A stretch of DNA of 19,241 nucleotides from Chloroflexota bacterium (GTDB lineage: Bacteria > Chloroflexota > Dehalococcoidia > GIF9 > UBA5629): positions 371,952 through 391,192 of the forward strand of contig CP070642.1 in assembly GCA_020354105.1 (NCBI GenBank), in the 5' to 3' direction. The position numbers and the translations under genes are program-made. The notes beneath the pieces are model-generated. The model was not told the DNA's origin. It did not search any database and saw nothing but the letters and a program-made list of their open reading frames with translations. Each line of letters begins with the position of its first letter. The first letter of the stretch is position 1. Positions 1 through 7,694 of the stretch are shown here, piece after piece.

Positions 1-2
1 AA

Positions 3-827
3 AATCAGCTGGAGGACGGAAGCTGGTATGCTTCATACAAGGATGGTCAGCCACTGGAACTACACAAGGTTTCACATAGTATTTCATATATTGCCGCTGG
101 AGTTTGGCACCACTACCTGAGCACCGGTAATATATCTTTTCTTAAGAAAATGTGGCCTGCAGTCCGAAGTGCAATCGATTTTGTACTCGATATGAGAGGC
201 CCCAGCGGTGAGATTTACTGGGCTAGAGACAATGTTGGCACTATATACCCAACCGCACTGATAAGCAGTTGTAGCTCAACATATCTAAGCATTAAGAGCG
301 CGCTTTCTATTGCCACGACTATAGGCGAGGAGAGAACCGATTGGAAGATGGCAAATGCCGCTCTGGTAAAAGCGATTAAGGAAATGCCCTGCATACTCAA
401 TACACCTCAGGAAAACAGGTTCACATTTGCCATGGACTGGTATTACCCGGCAATGTGCTGCGTAGTCAACGGCAATGATGCCAAGCTTAGTTTGTCCAAT
501 GGATGGAATAAATTCGTCATTGACGGCTTTGGCTGCCTCTGTAGTCTGGAACAGGGATGGGTTACCGCTGCTGAAACAAGCGAGCTAGCCATTGCCCTGG
601 CAGTACACGGTGAATATAAAGACTCGGCAACAGTCTACAATTGGATTCACCAGTTACGGGATGATGACGGCGCCTATTTTTACGGCATGGCACTGCCAAC
701 CAGGGAGATTTGGCCTGAGGAAAAGCCAACCTGGACATCGGCAGCAGTAGTTCTGGCAGCTGATATGTTCCGGCCTATGTCTGCCACAAGCCTACTTCTT
801 GACCACCATGGGCCCACAACACCGTAG
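3..827 (+). CDS. Alpha/alpha-toroid (glucoamylase/prenyltransferase-like) protein, 3' part
   Basis: The reading frame is open to the left edge, so the true start lies outside; about 274 codons are visible, ending in TAG. The first visible residues (LEDGSWYASY, then GVWHHYL and MWPAV) have the look of a six-hairpin alpha/alpha-barrel as in GH15 glucoamylases and prenyltransferase/terpene-cyclase toroids. Later blocks include IYWARD, AMDWYYPA, WVTAAETSE, LRDDDGAYF and a helical AAVVLAADMF end. From memory, actinobacterial proteins usually labelled 'prenyltransferase' share these blocks, and there they sit beside a methyltransferase like the one that follows here. That annotation is fold-based and no reaction is established; a glycan- or lipid-modifying role is inference. 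No signal peptide can be judged because the N-terminus is missing. The last 36 nt overlap the convergent methyltransferase gene. Confidence 0.75.
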   Translation, partial: NQLEDGSWYASYKDGQPLELHKVSHSISYIAAGVWHHYLSTGNISFLKKMWPAVRSAIDFVLDMRGPSGEIYWARDNVGTIYPTALISSCSSTYLSIKSALSIATTIGEERTDWKMANAALVKAIKEMPCILNTPQENRFTFAMDWYYPAMCCVVNGNDAKLSLSNGWNKFVIDGFGCLCSLEQGWVTAAETSELAIALAVHGEYKDSATVYNWIHQLRDDDGAYFYGMALPTREIWPEEKPTWTSAAVVLAADMFRPMSATSLLLDHHGPTTP

Positions 828-1436
828 CACGCCCAGCGTCTTAGTCATCGGTATCTCCTCAAATCGCTTTGAGGCCAATGCCAGCTTGTAAACCTCGTAT
901 GGTGCTTGTCCACCTTCGGCTGGGTCCAAAAAGATATCATGGAAGACGAGAAACCCGCCAGGAAGCAGATGCGGATACCAGCACTTATAATCTGTCACAA
1001 CTGTTTCATAGCTATGTCCACCATCTATGAAAACTAAGCTCAAAGGAGTAGTCCAATCTCTAGCTGCGACGTGTGACCTGGTAATCATAGGCACGACAAC
1101 TTCCTCCAACTCGGCTTTTTGTATCGTTTCGCGAAAGCATTGAAGGCTATCAATTTGACCAGTCCTGCTGTCAAGAAGATCCGCATCGAAATATAGCTGT
1201 CCAGGCTGCTGCTCTTCTGAGCCTCTATGGTGGTCGATCGTGAACAGCGTTCTCCCCTTTATTTTGCAGGCAACTCCAAGATATATTGTAGACTTCCCAC
1301 AGAAGCTCCCAATCTCAAGACAAGGACCAAGCGAACATGCCTCTAAAGCTAATTCAAATAGCCTCAAGCCTTCCTCCTCAGCCAAGAAGCCCTTGACTTC
1401 CGAGATAAACTCCGGGATTACGCCTTCAGTTTCCAC
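792..1436 (-). CDS. Class I SAM-dependent methyltransferase (Methyltransf_24-like)
   Basis: This 214-residue protein has a Rossmann-type SAM-binding start: the glycine motif LEIGSFCGKST (about residues 40-50) follows a short helical N-terminus, an acidic strand end TIDHHRGSEE (about 86-95) follows it, and the motif LVFIDGGHSYE (about 133-143) and LLPGGFLVFHD are typical of the small O-methyltransferase-like group with IDG-H. The substrate is unknown. The start codon is GTG, with only a weak Shine-Dalgarno-like site; an in-frame TGA lies a few codons upstream, so little alternative exists. The gene converges on the toroid protein gene and overlaps its end by 36 nt. From memory, close relatives in actinobacteria adjoin the same toroid family, which suggests a shared pathway. 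Confidence 0.85.
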   Translation of the reverse strand: METEGVIPEFISEVKGFLAEEEGLRLFELALEACSLGPCLEIGSFCGKSTIYLGVACKIKGRTLFTIDHHRGSEEQQPGQLYFDADLLDSRTGQIDSLQCFRETIQKAELEEVVVPMITRSHVAARDWTTPLSLVFIDGGHSYETVVTDYKCWYPHLLPGGFLVFHDIFLDPAEGGQAPYEVYKLALASKRFEEIPMTKTLGVLRCCGPMVVKK

Positions 1437-1449
1437 TTGCCTAATAAAT

Positions 1450-1478
1450 AGGATACATCTTCATAGCGCTAGTTTCAA
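1450..1478 (-). promoter_or_regulatory. Candidate sigma70-type promoter of the methyltransferase
   Basis: Read on the minus strand, TTGAAA (1473-1478) is followed after 17 nt by TATCCT (1450-1455). The match is 5/6 and 4/6 to consensus. The predicted transcript would start only about 7 nt before the GTG start codon, which would make the message almost leaderless and would fit the weak ribosome-binding site. Confidence 0.35.
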
Positions 1479-1525
1479 TTACAGTGGGCAGGGCTGAATG
1501 CCTGTCCCTATGACTCCATATCACT

Positions 1526-1593
1526 CTGTCATTGCGAGCGAAGCGTAGCAATCTCCCAGACTATTTCGAGTCTTATGCCTCTCGCAATAACAG
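1526..1593. repeat. Short palindromic intergenic element (REP/MITE-like)
   Basis: The left end CTGTCATTGCGAG (1526-1538) and the right end CTCGCAATAACAG (1581-1593) are inverted copies with one mismatch, giving a 68-bp element with terminal inverted repeats. Inside the left half is the motif ATTGCGAGCGAAGCGTAGCAAT (1531-1552 region), itself partly self-complementary. This 'TCATTGCGAGCGAAGC...GCAATCTC' pattern is a familiar intergenic repeat in many bacterial genomes, including Dehalococcoidia, from memory. It carries no open frame. The element sits between the methyltransferase and the exporter promoter. The rest of the gap 1437-1759 holds two promoter candidates and an untranslated leader. 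Confidence 0.7.
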
Positions 1594-1606
1594 GTAAACG
1601 TTCTAA

Positions 1607-1636
1607 ATGGCATACTCTTTCCAAAAGTATTATAAT
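1607..1636 (+). promoter_or_regulatory. Candidate promoter of the MacAB-type exporter operon
   Basis: A perfect TATAAT (1631-1636) stands 18 nt after ATGGCA (1607-1612), a 4/6 match to the -35 consensus. The predicted leader is about 115 nt before the adaptor start. A small hairpin ATGCT-TAAACG-AGCAT lies early in that leader, without a T-run; its role, if any, is unknown. Confidence 0.5.
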
Positions 1637-1759
1637 ATCAACTTGATGTTATGCTTAAACGAGCATTAATCTTCAAAACTAATCTTACAAAGCACCACAC
1701 GATTACAATATAAAGGCAATACACTGATCTTACATTTAAAGAACGGGAGCCAAGCCATC

Positions 1760-3466
1760 ATGAAAAATAAACTAATCACAGCAATCATCTTTCTAATAGT
1801 ACTGTCCACAATAGGCTTCGCCGGTTGCCGAGGTGAGGAGGAGGAAACTAGCCAGAGACAGATAACTGAGGTAACAAGAGGTGACCTACTGGTTACCGTC
1901 CCTGCTGATGGTAACTTGGATATGCCACGCGATGTACAGCTCAAATTCGGTACTCCAGGTACAGTGAAGGCAATATATGTAGAAGAAGGACAGAAAGTCA
2001 AGGAAGGTACATTATTAGCCTCACTTGATGACACCACCCAAAAGCTAGCTATAGCCTCCGCCCAGTATAACGTGGAACTAGCCACGAATGAGCTGGTAGA
2101 AAAGATACACCCAACACTAATGGGCTACCCCGGTATGTACCCTGATACCAGCACCGTTCTCCGCGTGGAGCAGGCTCAAGATGAGCTAGTACAGGCGCAA
2201 AAATTCCTGGAGCAGGGCAGATTCCAGGAGGCTGCGGCTGAGTTGCGCCTGGCCATACACGACCTAAATGCCAGCTACAAAATGCTCAACATTCCCCAAA
2301 TAACCACCTCTTTGCAGGGATATAGTGATATTCTTGGCACACCGGTGGAAAATTATCCTGATATCTCCAGGGCAATAAAGCTACTGGAACAGGACCTCTC
2401 AAGACTGGCAGAAATACAAACGCTCATCGAGAACGGCAATTATGAGAATGCCGATATTGAATTAAAGACCGCGCAAAACAGGTTGAAGGAAACCCATCTA
2501 CTGGTCAAAAGCCTGAGTGGCAGGGTAATAGTATCACAACGCATAGGAACCTGCTGCCCACAACTGGCAGGACAAAAACCAGGCACATCAACAGGGTTGA
2601 TGCCACTGCCCTATCCCGATACCTCCACCTCGCTCGCCTGGTTGAGGCAGGTTGAAGAAGAGCTACAAAAGATACAAGCGTGCAAAGATACAGGAGGCTG
2701 TGACGCGCTAGAGTTGTCCACACTTCTACGCATGGCACAGCACGATGTGGAAATGAGCCAGGCAATACTGGAGAACAACGAGCTGACTTTCCTGAGCGGC
2801 CTTAACCTGAAAGCCCTGAGAGGCTACAATCTCAATCTGCAAATCGCCGAGCAAGAGCTTAAGCGATATAAGGAAGAGCTTATGAAGACAGAAATCCTAG
2901 CTCCTTTCGACGGCACCGTGGTTGACATCGGTGTCAAAGAAAATGACCAGCTTTCATCTTTCGATTACTCATCTAAAACCGCCGTTTACCTGGTAGATAC
3001 TCGCACAGTGGAAATGGATGGCGTGGTAGACGAGATAGACATATATAAAGTGAAAGTGGGAGAGGAAGCCATAATAATAGTGGATGCATTACCCGATGTA
3101 GAACTGAAGGGTAAAGTGACCTTTGTATCACCTTTCGGCTCACGCGAGACCGGAGTTGTCGAATTCCCGGTTACCATTTCTCTTGAACCTACCGAAATAG
3201 AGCTTAAAGGAGGCTTGACCGCTACAGCAGACATCATCGTTGAAAAACATGAAAATGTACTATTAATACCAAACAGGTCTATCAAAGGTTCCCCAGGCGA
3301 CTACTGGGTGGAAGTAGTACTGGATGAGAAAGGGATGACAACCGAAAAAAGACCGGTGGAGCTAGGTGCACAGAACGAGCAGTTCAGTGTAGTAATCTCC
3401 GGGCTCAATGAAGGGGAAAAAATTATTGTCGAGGCAACTCGTGGTCGATTGCCCACATCCTTCTGA
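1760..3466 (+). CDS. MacA/HlyD-type periplasmic adaptor lipoprotein with long helical insert
   Basis: This is the adaptor subunit of a MacAB-type ABC exporter, 568 residues, clearly longer than the roughly 370 of classical MacA. A lipoprotein signal peptide ends in GFAGC (lipid-bearing Cys23). The first half of the biotinyl/lipoyl-like domain is around residues 62-95 (GTVKAIYVEEGQKVKEG), and the second half restarts near 377 (ILAPFDGTVVDIG), followed by beta-barrel segments (VDEIDIYKVKVGEEA) and a membrane-proximal C-terminus. Between the halves lies an insert of about 280 residues containing three similar helical units that start YPDTS/YPDIS at 127, 199 and 285. A GGGAG site lies about 10 nt before the ATG. 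The ATPase gene follows after 52 nt. Exported substrate unknown. The family call is secure; 'MacA' as a strict ortholog is not. Confidence 0.88.
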   Translation: MKNKLITAIIFLIVLSTIGFAGCRGEEEETSQRQITEVTRGDLLVTVPADGNLDMPRDVQLKFGTPGTVKAIYVEEGQKVKEGTLLASLDDTTQKLAIASAQYNVELATNELVEKIHPTLMGYPGMYPDTSTVLRVEQAQDELVQAQKFLEQGRFQEAAAELRLAIHDLNASYKMLNIPQITTSLQGYSDILGTPVENYPDISRAIKLLEQDLSRLAEIQTLIENGNYENADIELKTAQNRLKETHLLVKSLSGRVIVSQRIGTCCPQLAGQKPGTSTGLMPLPYPDTSTSLAWLRQVEEELQKIQACKDTGGCDALELSTLLRMAQHDVEMSQAILENNELTFLSGLNLKALRGYNLNLQIAEQELKRYKEELMKTEILAPFDGTVVDIGVKENDQLSSFDYSSKTAVYLVDTRTVEMDGVVDEIDIYKVKVGEEAIIIVDALPDVELKGKVTFVSPFGSRETGVVEFPVTISLEPTEIELKGGLTATADIIVEKHENVLLIPNRSIKGSPGDYWVEVVLDEKGMTTEKRPVELGAQNEQFSVVISGLNEGEKIIVEATRGRLPTSF

Positions 3467-3518
3467 GAATAGCTATCATCTCACATGACATAGAACTGTT
3501 TTACTAATTGTAGCAGCA

Positions 3519-4187
3519 ATGATTGAACTAAAAAACATAGTAAAAATCTATACTTTGGGCGAGGTCAAGGTTGCTGCCCTGAACGGAGTAGACTGCAATA
3601 TCAAGACAGGGGAGATAGTCTCGATTATGGGACCTTCGGGCTCAGGAAAATCTACCCTGATGAATCTAATCGGCTGTCTGGACAGGCCTACATCTGGGAC
3701 ATATCTGCTGGACGGAACGGATGTCAGCCGCCTCAATGATGACCAACTGGCTGCGATAAGAAACAAGAAAATAGGTTTTGTCTTTCAGTCCTTCAATTTG
3801 CTGCCCCAAGCCACGGCTGTGGCTAATGTTGAACTGCCCCTGGTTTACAGTGGCACCGGCAATAAACGCCAGCGCGCTTCTGAAGCCCTGGAGCTAGTGG
3901 GGATGGCTCAGCGGGCTACTCATCGCCCCTCTGAGATATCAGGTGGCGAACAGCAACGAGTAGCCATTGCCCGTGCCTTAGTCAATAACCCATCCCTGAT
4001 TCTAGCCGATGAGCCCACCGGCAATCTGGACACACAAACCAGCAAAGGCATTATGCTTCTTTTACAGCGACTCAACAACCAGGGTATAACAATTATCCTC
4101 GTAACTCACGAGGAGGACATCGCCGCCTATACACAACGCACCATATACCTAAGAGATGGTAAGATTGTCAGTGAGAAAAAGAGATGA
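3519..4187 (+). CDS. MacB/LolD-type ABC transporter ATP-binding protein
   Basis: A 222-residue ATPase of the MacB/LolD/FtsE class. Walker A is GPSGSGKST at residues 38-46; the Q-loop region reads FVFQSFNLLP, the ABC signature is SGGEQQRVAIARAL, Walker B is LILADEP, and the H-loop is VTHEED near residue 195. The protein is a stand-alone nucleotide-binding subunit, whereas E. coli MacB fuses it to the permease. It overlaps the permease gene by 4 nt (ATGA), which indicates translational coupling and a complex of two ATPase and two permease chains. No strong Shine-Dalgarno precedes its ATG, but the start matches the family's usual N-terminus (IELKNIVKIY). Confidence 0.93.
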   Translation: MIELKNIVKIYTLGEVKVAALNGVDCNIKTGEIVSIMGPSGSGKSTLMNLIGCLDRPTSGTYLLDGTDVSRLNDDQLAAIRNKKIGFVFQSFNLLPQATAVANVELPLVYSGTGNKRQRASEALELVGMAQRATHRPSEISGGEQQRVAIARALVNNPSLILADEPTGNLDTQTSKGIMLLLQRLNNQGITIILVTHEEDIAAYTQRTIYLRDGKIVSEKKR

Positions 4188-5419
4188 ATATCTGGGAAAG
4201 CACTATCAGTTCATGGCAAGTCCTATACGCTAACAAGATGCGTTCCAGCCTGACCATACTCGGCATTGTAATCGGCGTAAGCGCTGTAGTCTTCCTGGTA
4301 TCTTTTGGCAGAGGGCATGAAGCTAACATCACTGGTATCTTTGAAAGCATGGGCGCTAATGCCATATACATAACCAGCGCCAGCAGCATGACACAGGGGA
4401 TAACAGGAGCTACGGGAAGCATTACCCTTGAAGACGCTGAAGCTCTAGCTAATCCTAACCGGGCTCCATCTGTAGCTTTGGTCGCCCCACTGACTGAAAA
4501 ATTGGCTAAAGTCGTCTATGGCGATGAAAACAGTACTGTTGATATCATGGGTACCACTCCCGACATTGCACAAGTCATCAGCTACCCCGTAGAAATAGGT
4601 GAGTTCATTACCGAGCAGGATGTCAGAAGAGGAGCCAGGGTCGCCGTACTTGGGAGTAAGACGGTCACAGACCTCTTCAAAACGGAAAATCCGTTAGGTG
4701 AAACCATCAGGATAAGCGGCACCCAGTTCGAGGTTATCGGCGTCCTTGAAGAGAAGGGGGGCTTCATAGGCTCCGCAGATGATTTCATCATCATCCCCCT
4801 GACAACAATGCAGTCTAGAATACTGGGTCAGACAAGCGCACGGGGACGGCCCATTCAGACCATCGCCGTTAAAGCAATGAGCACTGACCAAATAGATGCC
4901 GCCACAGAGGAGGTGACTGCTATCCTGCGGCAGCGCCACAATATCAGAGAAGGAGAGGATAACGACTTCACCATCATCGATATGCAGGAAATACTTAGCA
5001 GTATGCGAGAGGTGCTTGGCATCATGCAGGTATTCCTGGGCAGCGTTGGGGCTATTTCTCTACTCGTCGGTGGCATCGGTATCATGAACATAATGCTAGT
5101 CTCAGTTACTGAACGCACAAGGGAAATCGGTATTCGAAAGGCTGTAGGAGCTAAACGACGGGATATTCTTCGTCAGTTCCTGATAGAATCGGCTATGCTT
5201 AGTCTTTCTGGTGGCATAATCGGCCTTACCATAGCTGCGCTGGGAACCTGGGCGATTACTGGCATAGAACTCGGGCCATACCCTGTAAAAGCCCCAATGG
5301 GAATTGACATAGTAATTATTGCCCTCACGGTAGCAGTTGTAGTCGGGCTAGCCTCTGGCATTTATCCAGCCTACAGGGCGGCGAGACTCGACCCAATCGA
5401 ATCGCTGCGCCACGAATAG
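4184..5419 (+). CDS. MacB-type FtsX-domain ABC permease
   Basis: A 411-residue permease with the MacB plan. One membrane segment is near residues 21-41 (LTILGIVIGVSAVVFLVSF), followed by an extracytoplasmic MacB core domain of roughly 230 residues and then three C-terminal membrane segments (near 283-306, 338-360 and 374-394). The cytoplasmic FtsX-family coupling motif ERTREIGIRKAVGAKRRDI lies between the second and third segments, and the ending PIESLRHE is typical. It works with the preceding ATPase and the lipoprotein adaptor to push a substrate (peptide, lipid or drug-like molecule) out of the membrane. No outer-membrane TolC gene is nearby. The stop is only 3 nt from the stop of the convergent folE, with no terminator hairpin between. 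Confidence 0.93.
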   Translation: MNIWESTISSWQVLYANKMRSSLTILGIVIGVSAVVFLVSFGRGHEANITGIFESMGANAIYITSASSMTQGITGATGSITLEDAEALANPNRAPSVALVAPLTEKLAKVVYGDENSTVDIMGTTPDIAQVISYPVEIGEFITEQDVRRGARVAVLGSKTVTDLFKTENPLGETIRISGTQFEVIGVLEEKGGFIGSADDFIIIPLTTMQSRILGQTSARGRPIQTIAVKAMSTDQIDAATEEVTAILRQRHNIREGEDNDFTIIDMQEILSSMREVLGIMQVFLGSVGAISLLVGGIGIMNIMLVSVTERTREIGIRKAVGAKRRDILRQFLIESAMLSLSGGIIGLTIAALGTWAITGIELGPYPVKAPMGIDIVIIALTVAVVVGLASGIYPAYRAARLDPIESLRHE

Positions 5420-5422
5420 CGC

Positions 5423-5989
5423 TTATTTACCCTGGACCAAAGACAAAAATTCACCACGTGTTGCCGCTCGACTGCGGAAAAGTCCTCTGGTTGCCGAGGT
5501 AACAACATTGCTTCCCGGCTTTTTAATGCCACGCATGGTCATACACAAATGCTCCGCTTGAATGACCACAGCAACACCATCAGGCTGCAAAGCTTCAACA
5601 ATAGCATCGGCAATCTGTGATGTCATTCGCTCCTGTAACTGAATCCGTTTGGCAAATATCTCCACCACCCGAGCTAATTTGCTCACCCCAACAACTCGCC
5701 CCTCTTTATTTGGGATATAACCCACATGAGCTACTCCGTAAAATGGCAAGAGATGGTGCTCGCACATAGAGTAAAAAGGGATATCCCTGAGTATAACCAT
5801 TTCACGATGCCCGACTTCAAAACCCACGTCCAATTCCACCTTGGCATCCATATCCAAGCCTGAAAAAAGCTCAGTATACATCTCTGCGATGCGTTTAGGT
5901 GTGCCTTGCACCCCTTCCCTCCGAGGGTCATCACCAATAGCTTCGATTATGGACAATACTGCCGCTTCAATCTTAGGTATATCAACCAC
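5423..5989 (-). CDS. folE: GTP cyclohydrolase I
   Basis: This enzyme converts GTP to 7,8-dihydroneopterin triphosphate, the first step of tetrahydrofolate and pterin synthesis. The 188-residue protein has the signature MCEHHLLPFYG: Cys76 and His79 with Cys149 (in HLCMTMRG) are the expected zinc ligands, and His78 corresponds to the catalytic histidine. Also present are GVSKLARVVEIFAKRIQLQE and the C-terminal TRGLFRS block. The start is GTG, preceded by AGGAGG with a 6-nt spacer, which is a strong site. It is the last gene of the minus-strand operon, 24 nt after the flavin reductase. Its 188 residues compare with about 220 in E. coli; the difference is in the N-terminal helix, as in many bacteria. 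Confidence 0.96.
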   Translation of the reverse strand: MVDIPKIEAAVLSIIEAIGDDPRREGVQGTPKRIAEMYTELFSGLDMDAKVELDVGFEVGHREMVILRDIPFYSMCEHHLLPFYGVAHVGYIPNKEGRVVGVSKLARVVEIFAKRIQLQERMTSQIADAIVEALQPDGVAVVIQAEHLCMTMRGIKKPGSNVVTSATRGLFRSRAATRGEFLSLVQGK

Positions 5990-6013
5990 TGGCTGCCTCC
6001 TCTCTACTATTCA

Positions 6014-6592
6014 CTAACGTCTTCCATAGGTATCTCTATCCAGCAATCGCACAGACTTCCTATCTACAGTTATGTAAAATTCTGCCCCGAGATAAAGCGT
6101 TGGACTCACTCTGTTCAAATCGAGCGTGCCCTTAGAAGTAAGAACACCATCAATACAATGCACAGCTACAATTTCACCCACTACCCAGACATGGTCGCCA
6201 TAAGTCTTATTGTCCACAAGTTTACACTCGTAAGCAACATAAGCATCCTGCAAAATTGGCACGCTTGTTTTTAAAGGCTTTTCTTCAGCAATGCCAAATT
6301 TAATGAATTTTTCTATCTCCTTACCACCACTGCCACCAACCGAAGCTACAAGCTCAGCAGCTTCAAAGGGCATGAAATTAATCCCGAACTCTTTGCTTTC
6401 CAAAAGGAGCTGATAAGTGAATCTCTTAGGCGCAACAGCTACACCATAAAGCGGGGGCTTAAAAGAAATGGTACTATGCCACGCTACTGCCATAGCATTC
6501 CTCTTATCCCTGGCGCTGACAGTAAGAACTGCTGCCACTTTTGGGTAATGTTGAAAAAACGCGCCAACCTCTTCCGATTTTATCTTTGGCAT
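6014..6592 (-). CDS. Flavin reductase-like FMN-binding split-barrel protein
   Basis: A flavin reductase/DIM6-NTAB family protein of about 192 residues. The N-terminal half carries the family pattern VLTVSARDKRNAMAVAW followed by ISFKPPLYGVAVAP and FGINFMP, the part that cradles the FMN phosphate and ring in split-barrel proteins. The C-terminal half (VWVVGEIVAVH) completes the barrel. Partner and substrate are unknown; relatives include NAD(P)H:FMN reductases and proteins of unknown redox role. I chose the ATG at 6590-6592 because GGGGGAG lies about 8 nt before it. An in-frame ATG eleven codons upstream (6625) has no ribosome-binding site. The gene sits 47 nt after thrC and 24 nt before folE in the same operon. 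Confidence 0.85.
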   Translation of the reverse strand: MPKIKSEEVGAFFQHYPKVAAVLTVSARDKRNAMAVAWHSTISFKPPLYGVAVAPKRFTYQLLLESKEFGINFMPFEAAELVASVGGSGGKEIEKFIKFGIAEEKPLKTSVPILQDAYVAYECKLVDNKTYGDHVWVVGEIVAVHCIDGVLTSKGTLDLNRVSPTLYLGAEFYITVDRKSVRLLDRDTYGRR

Positions 6593-6639
6593 AATTCTTT
6601 CTCCCCCTATACTCTTCAACTCCACAATAACTTAAGAGA

Positions 6640-7692
6640 TCAACCCCAACCTAAATCTTTCTCAACCACCTTTACATCAGCAGGTAATTCTGGGACAGGT
6701 TCAACGAATTTCGCCGGAAGGTCAGGGTCTTTCAATCCGGTGCCTGTAATGAGGCAAACTACATTCTTCCCAGAAAGATTCAATCCTTGTTTGACCATCT
6801 TAATGAGCCCAGCCACAGATGCTGCCGAAGCTGGTTCTCCGAAAATACCTTCTTTCCTTGCTAGAAGCTTATATGCAACCAGAATCTCATCATCGCTGAC
6901 GCAATCAATGACTCCACCAGACTTATCCCGAGCAGACACTGCCCCCTGCCAGCTAGCGGGATTTCCAATACGAATCGCTGTTGCCAAAGTTTTAGGATTG
7001 TTGACAACTTTGCCCTTGACTATTGGTGCCGCACCTTCAGCCTGAAATCCCATAATTTTCGGAGTCTTGCTTGTTTTGCCAGCTTGTTTGTACTCGACAA
7101 AACCTTTCCAGTACGCAGTGATATTGCCGGCGTTGCCCACCGGTATAAAGAAATAGTCAGGAGCATCTCCTAAATCATCGACAACCTCAAAGGCCGCCGT
7201 CTTTTGACCCTCAATACGGTACGGATTCAGTGAATTAACCAGCGTAACCGGGTGTTTTTCAGCCAAATCACGGACTATCTTAAGTGCCTTATCAAAATTG
7301 CCCTTTATAGCTATGATTTTCGCCCCGTAAGCAATAGCCTGAGCCAGTTTCCCCACAGCAATATTGCCCTTTGGAACAATGACAATAACCTCGAGACCAA
7401 AACGAGCTCCATAGGCAGCGGCCGAGGCACTGGTGTTTCCGGTAGAAGCACAAATTGCACTCCGGCTGCCAGCTTCCACAGCCTTAGCTATAGCTACAAC
7501 CATGCCTCTATCCTTGAAAGAGCCAGTAGGATTACATCCCTCAAGTTTAAAATAGAGCCCACCGCAGCCAAGCTCCTTCTCCAGGACAACAGATCTAACC
7601 AGAGGAGTATCACCCTCACCCAGAGTTATCAGAGGCGTGGCCGGAGTGACGGGGAGAAAATCACGGTATCTGAATAGAACACCACGTCCCAT
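6640..7692 (-). CDS. thrC: Threonine synthase
   Basis: This PLP enzyme converts O-phosphohomoserine to threonine. The 350-residue length fits the compact, Bacillus-type threonine synthases. The PLP lysine is Lys60 in NPTGSFKDRGM, the active-site asparagine loop reads CASTGNTSASAAAYG, and the phosphate-binding glycine loop reads PVGNAGN. The C-terminal block GEPASAASVAGL and LITGTGLKD are also typical. The ATG has AGGAG at a good distance, located within the end of the homoserine dehydrogenase gene, whose stop is only 2 nt away. This implies translational coupling. Homoserine kinase (thrB) is not in the window. Confidence 0.96.
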   Translation of the reverse strand: MGRGVLFRYRDFLPVTPATPLITLGEGDTPLVRSVVLEKELGCGGLYFKLEGCNPTGSFKDRGMVVAIAKAVEAGSRSAICASTGNTSASAAAYGARFGLEVIVIVPKGNIAVGKLAQAIAYGAKIIAIKGNFDKALKIVRDLAEKHPVTLVNSLNPYRIEGQKTAAFEVVDDLGDAPDYFFIPVGNAGNITAYWKGFVEYKQAGKTSKTPKIMGFQAEGAAPIVKGKVVNNPKTLATAIRIGNPASWQGAVSARDKSGGVIDCVSDDEILVAYKLLARKEGIFGEPASAASVAGLIKMVKQGLNLSGKNVVCLITGTGLKDPDLPAKFVEPVPELPADVKVVEKDLGWG

Positions 7693-7694
7693 TA

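Noticed and set aside
1240..1497. An open frame on the plus strand opposite the methyltransferase.
   Set aside because: It is antisense to a clear enzyme gene, shows no recognisable protein pattern, and has no ribosome-binding site.
6476..7045. A 189-codon plus-strand frame across the flavin reductase and thrC genes.
   Set aside because: It is a shadow of two well-supported genes; its composition is low-complexity and its start lacks a ribosome-binding site.
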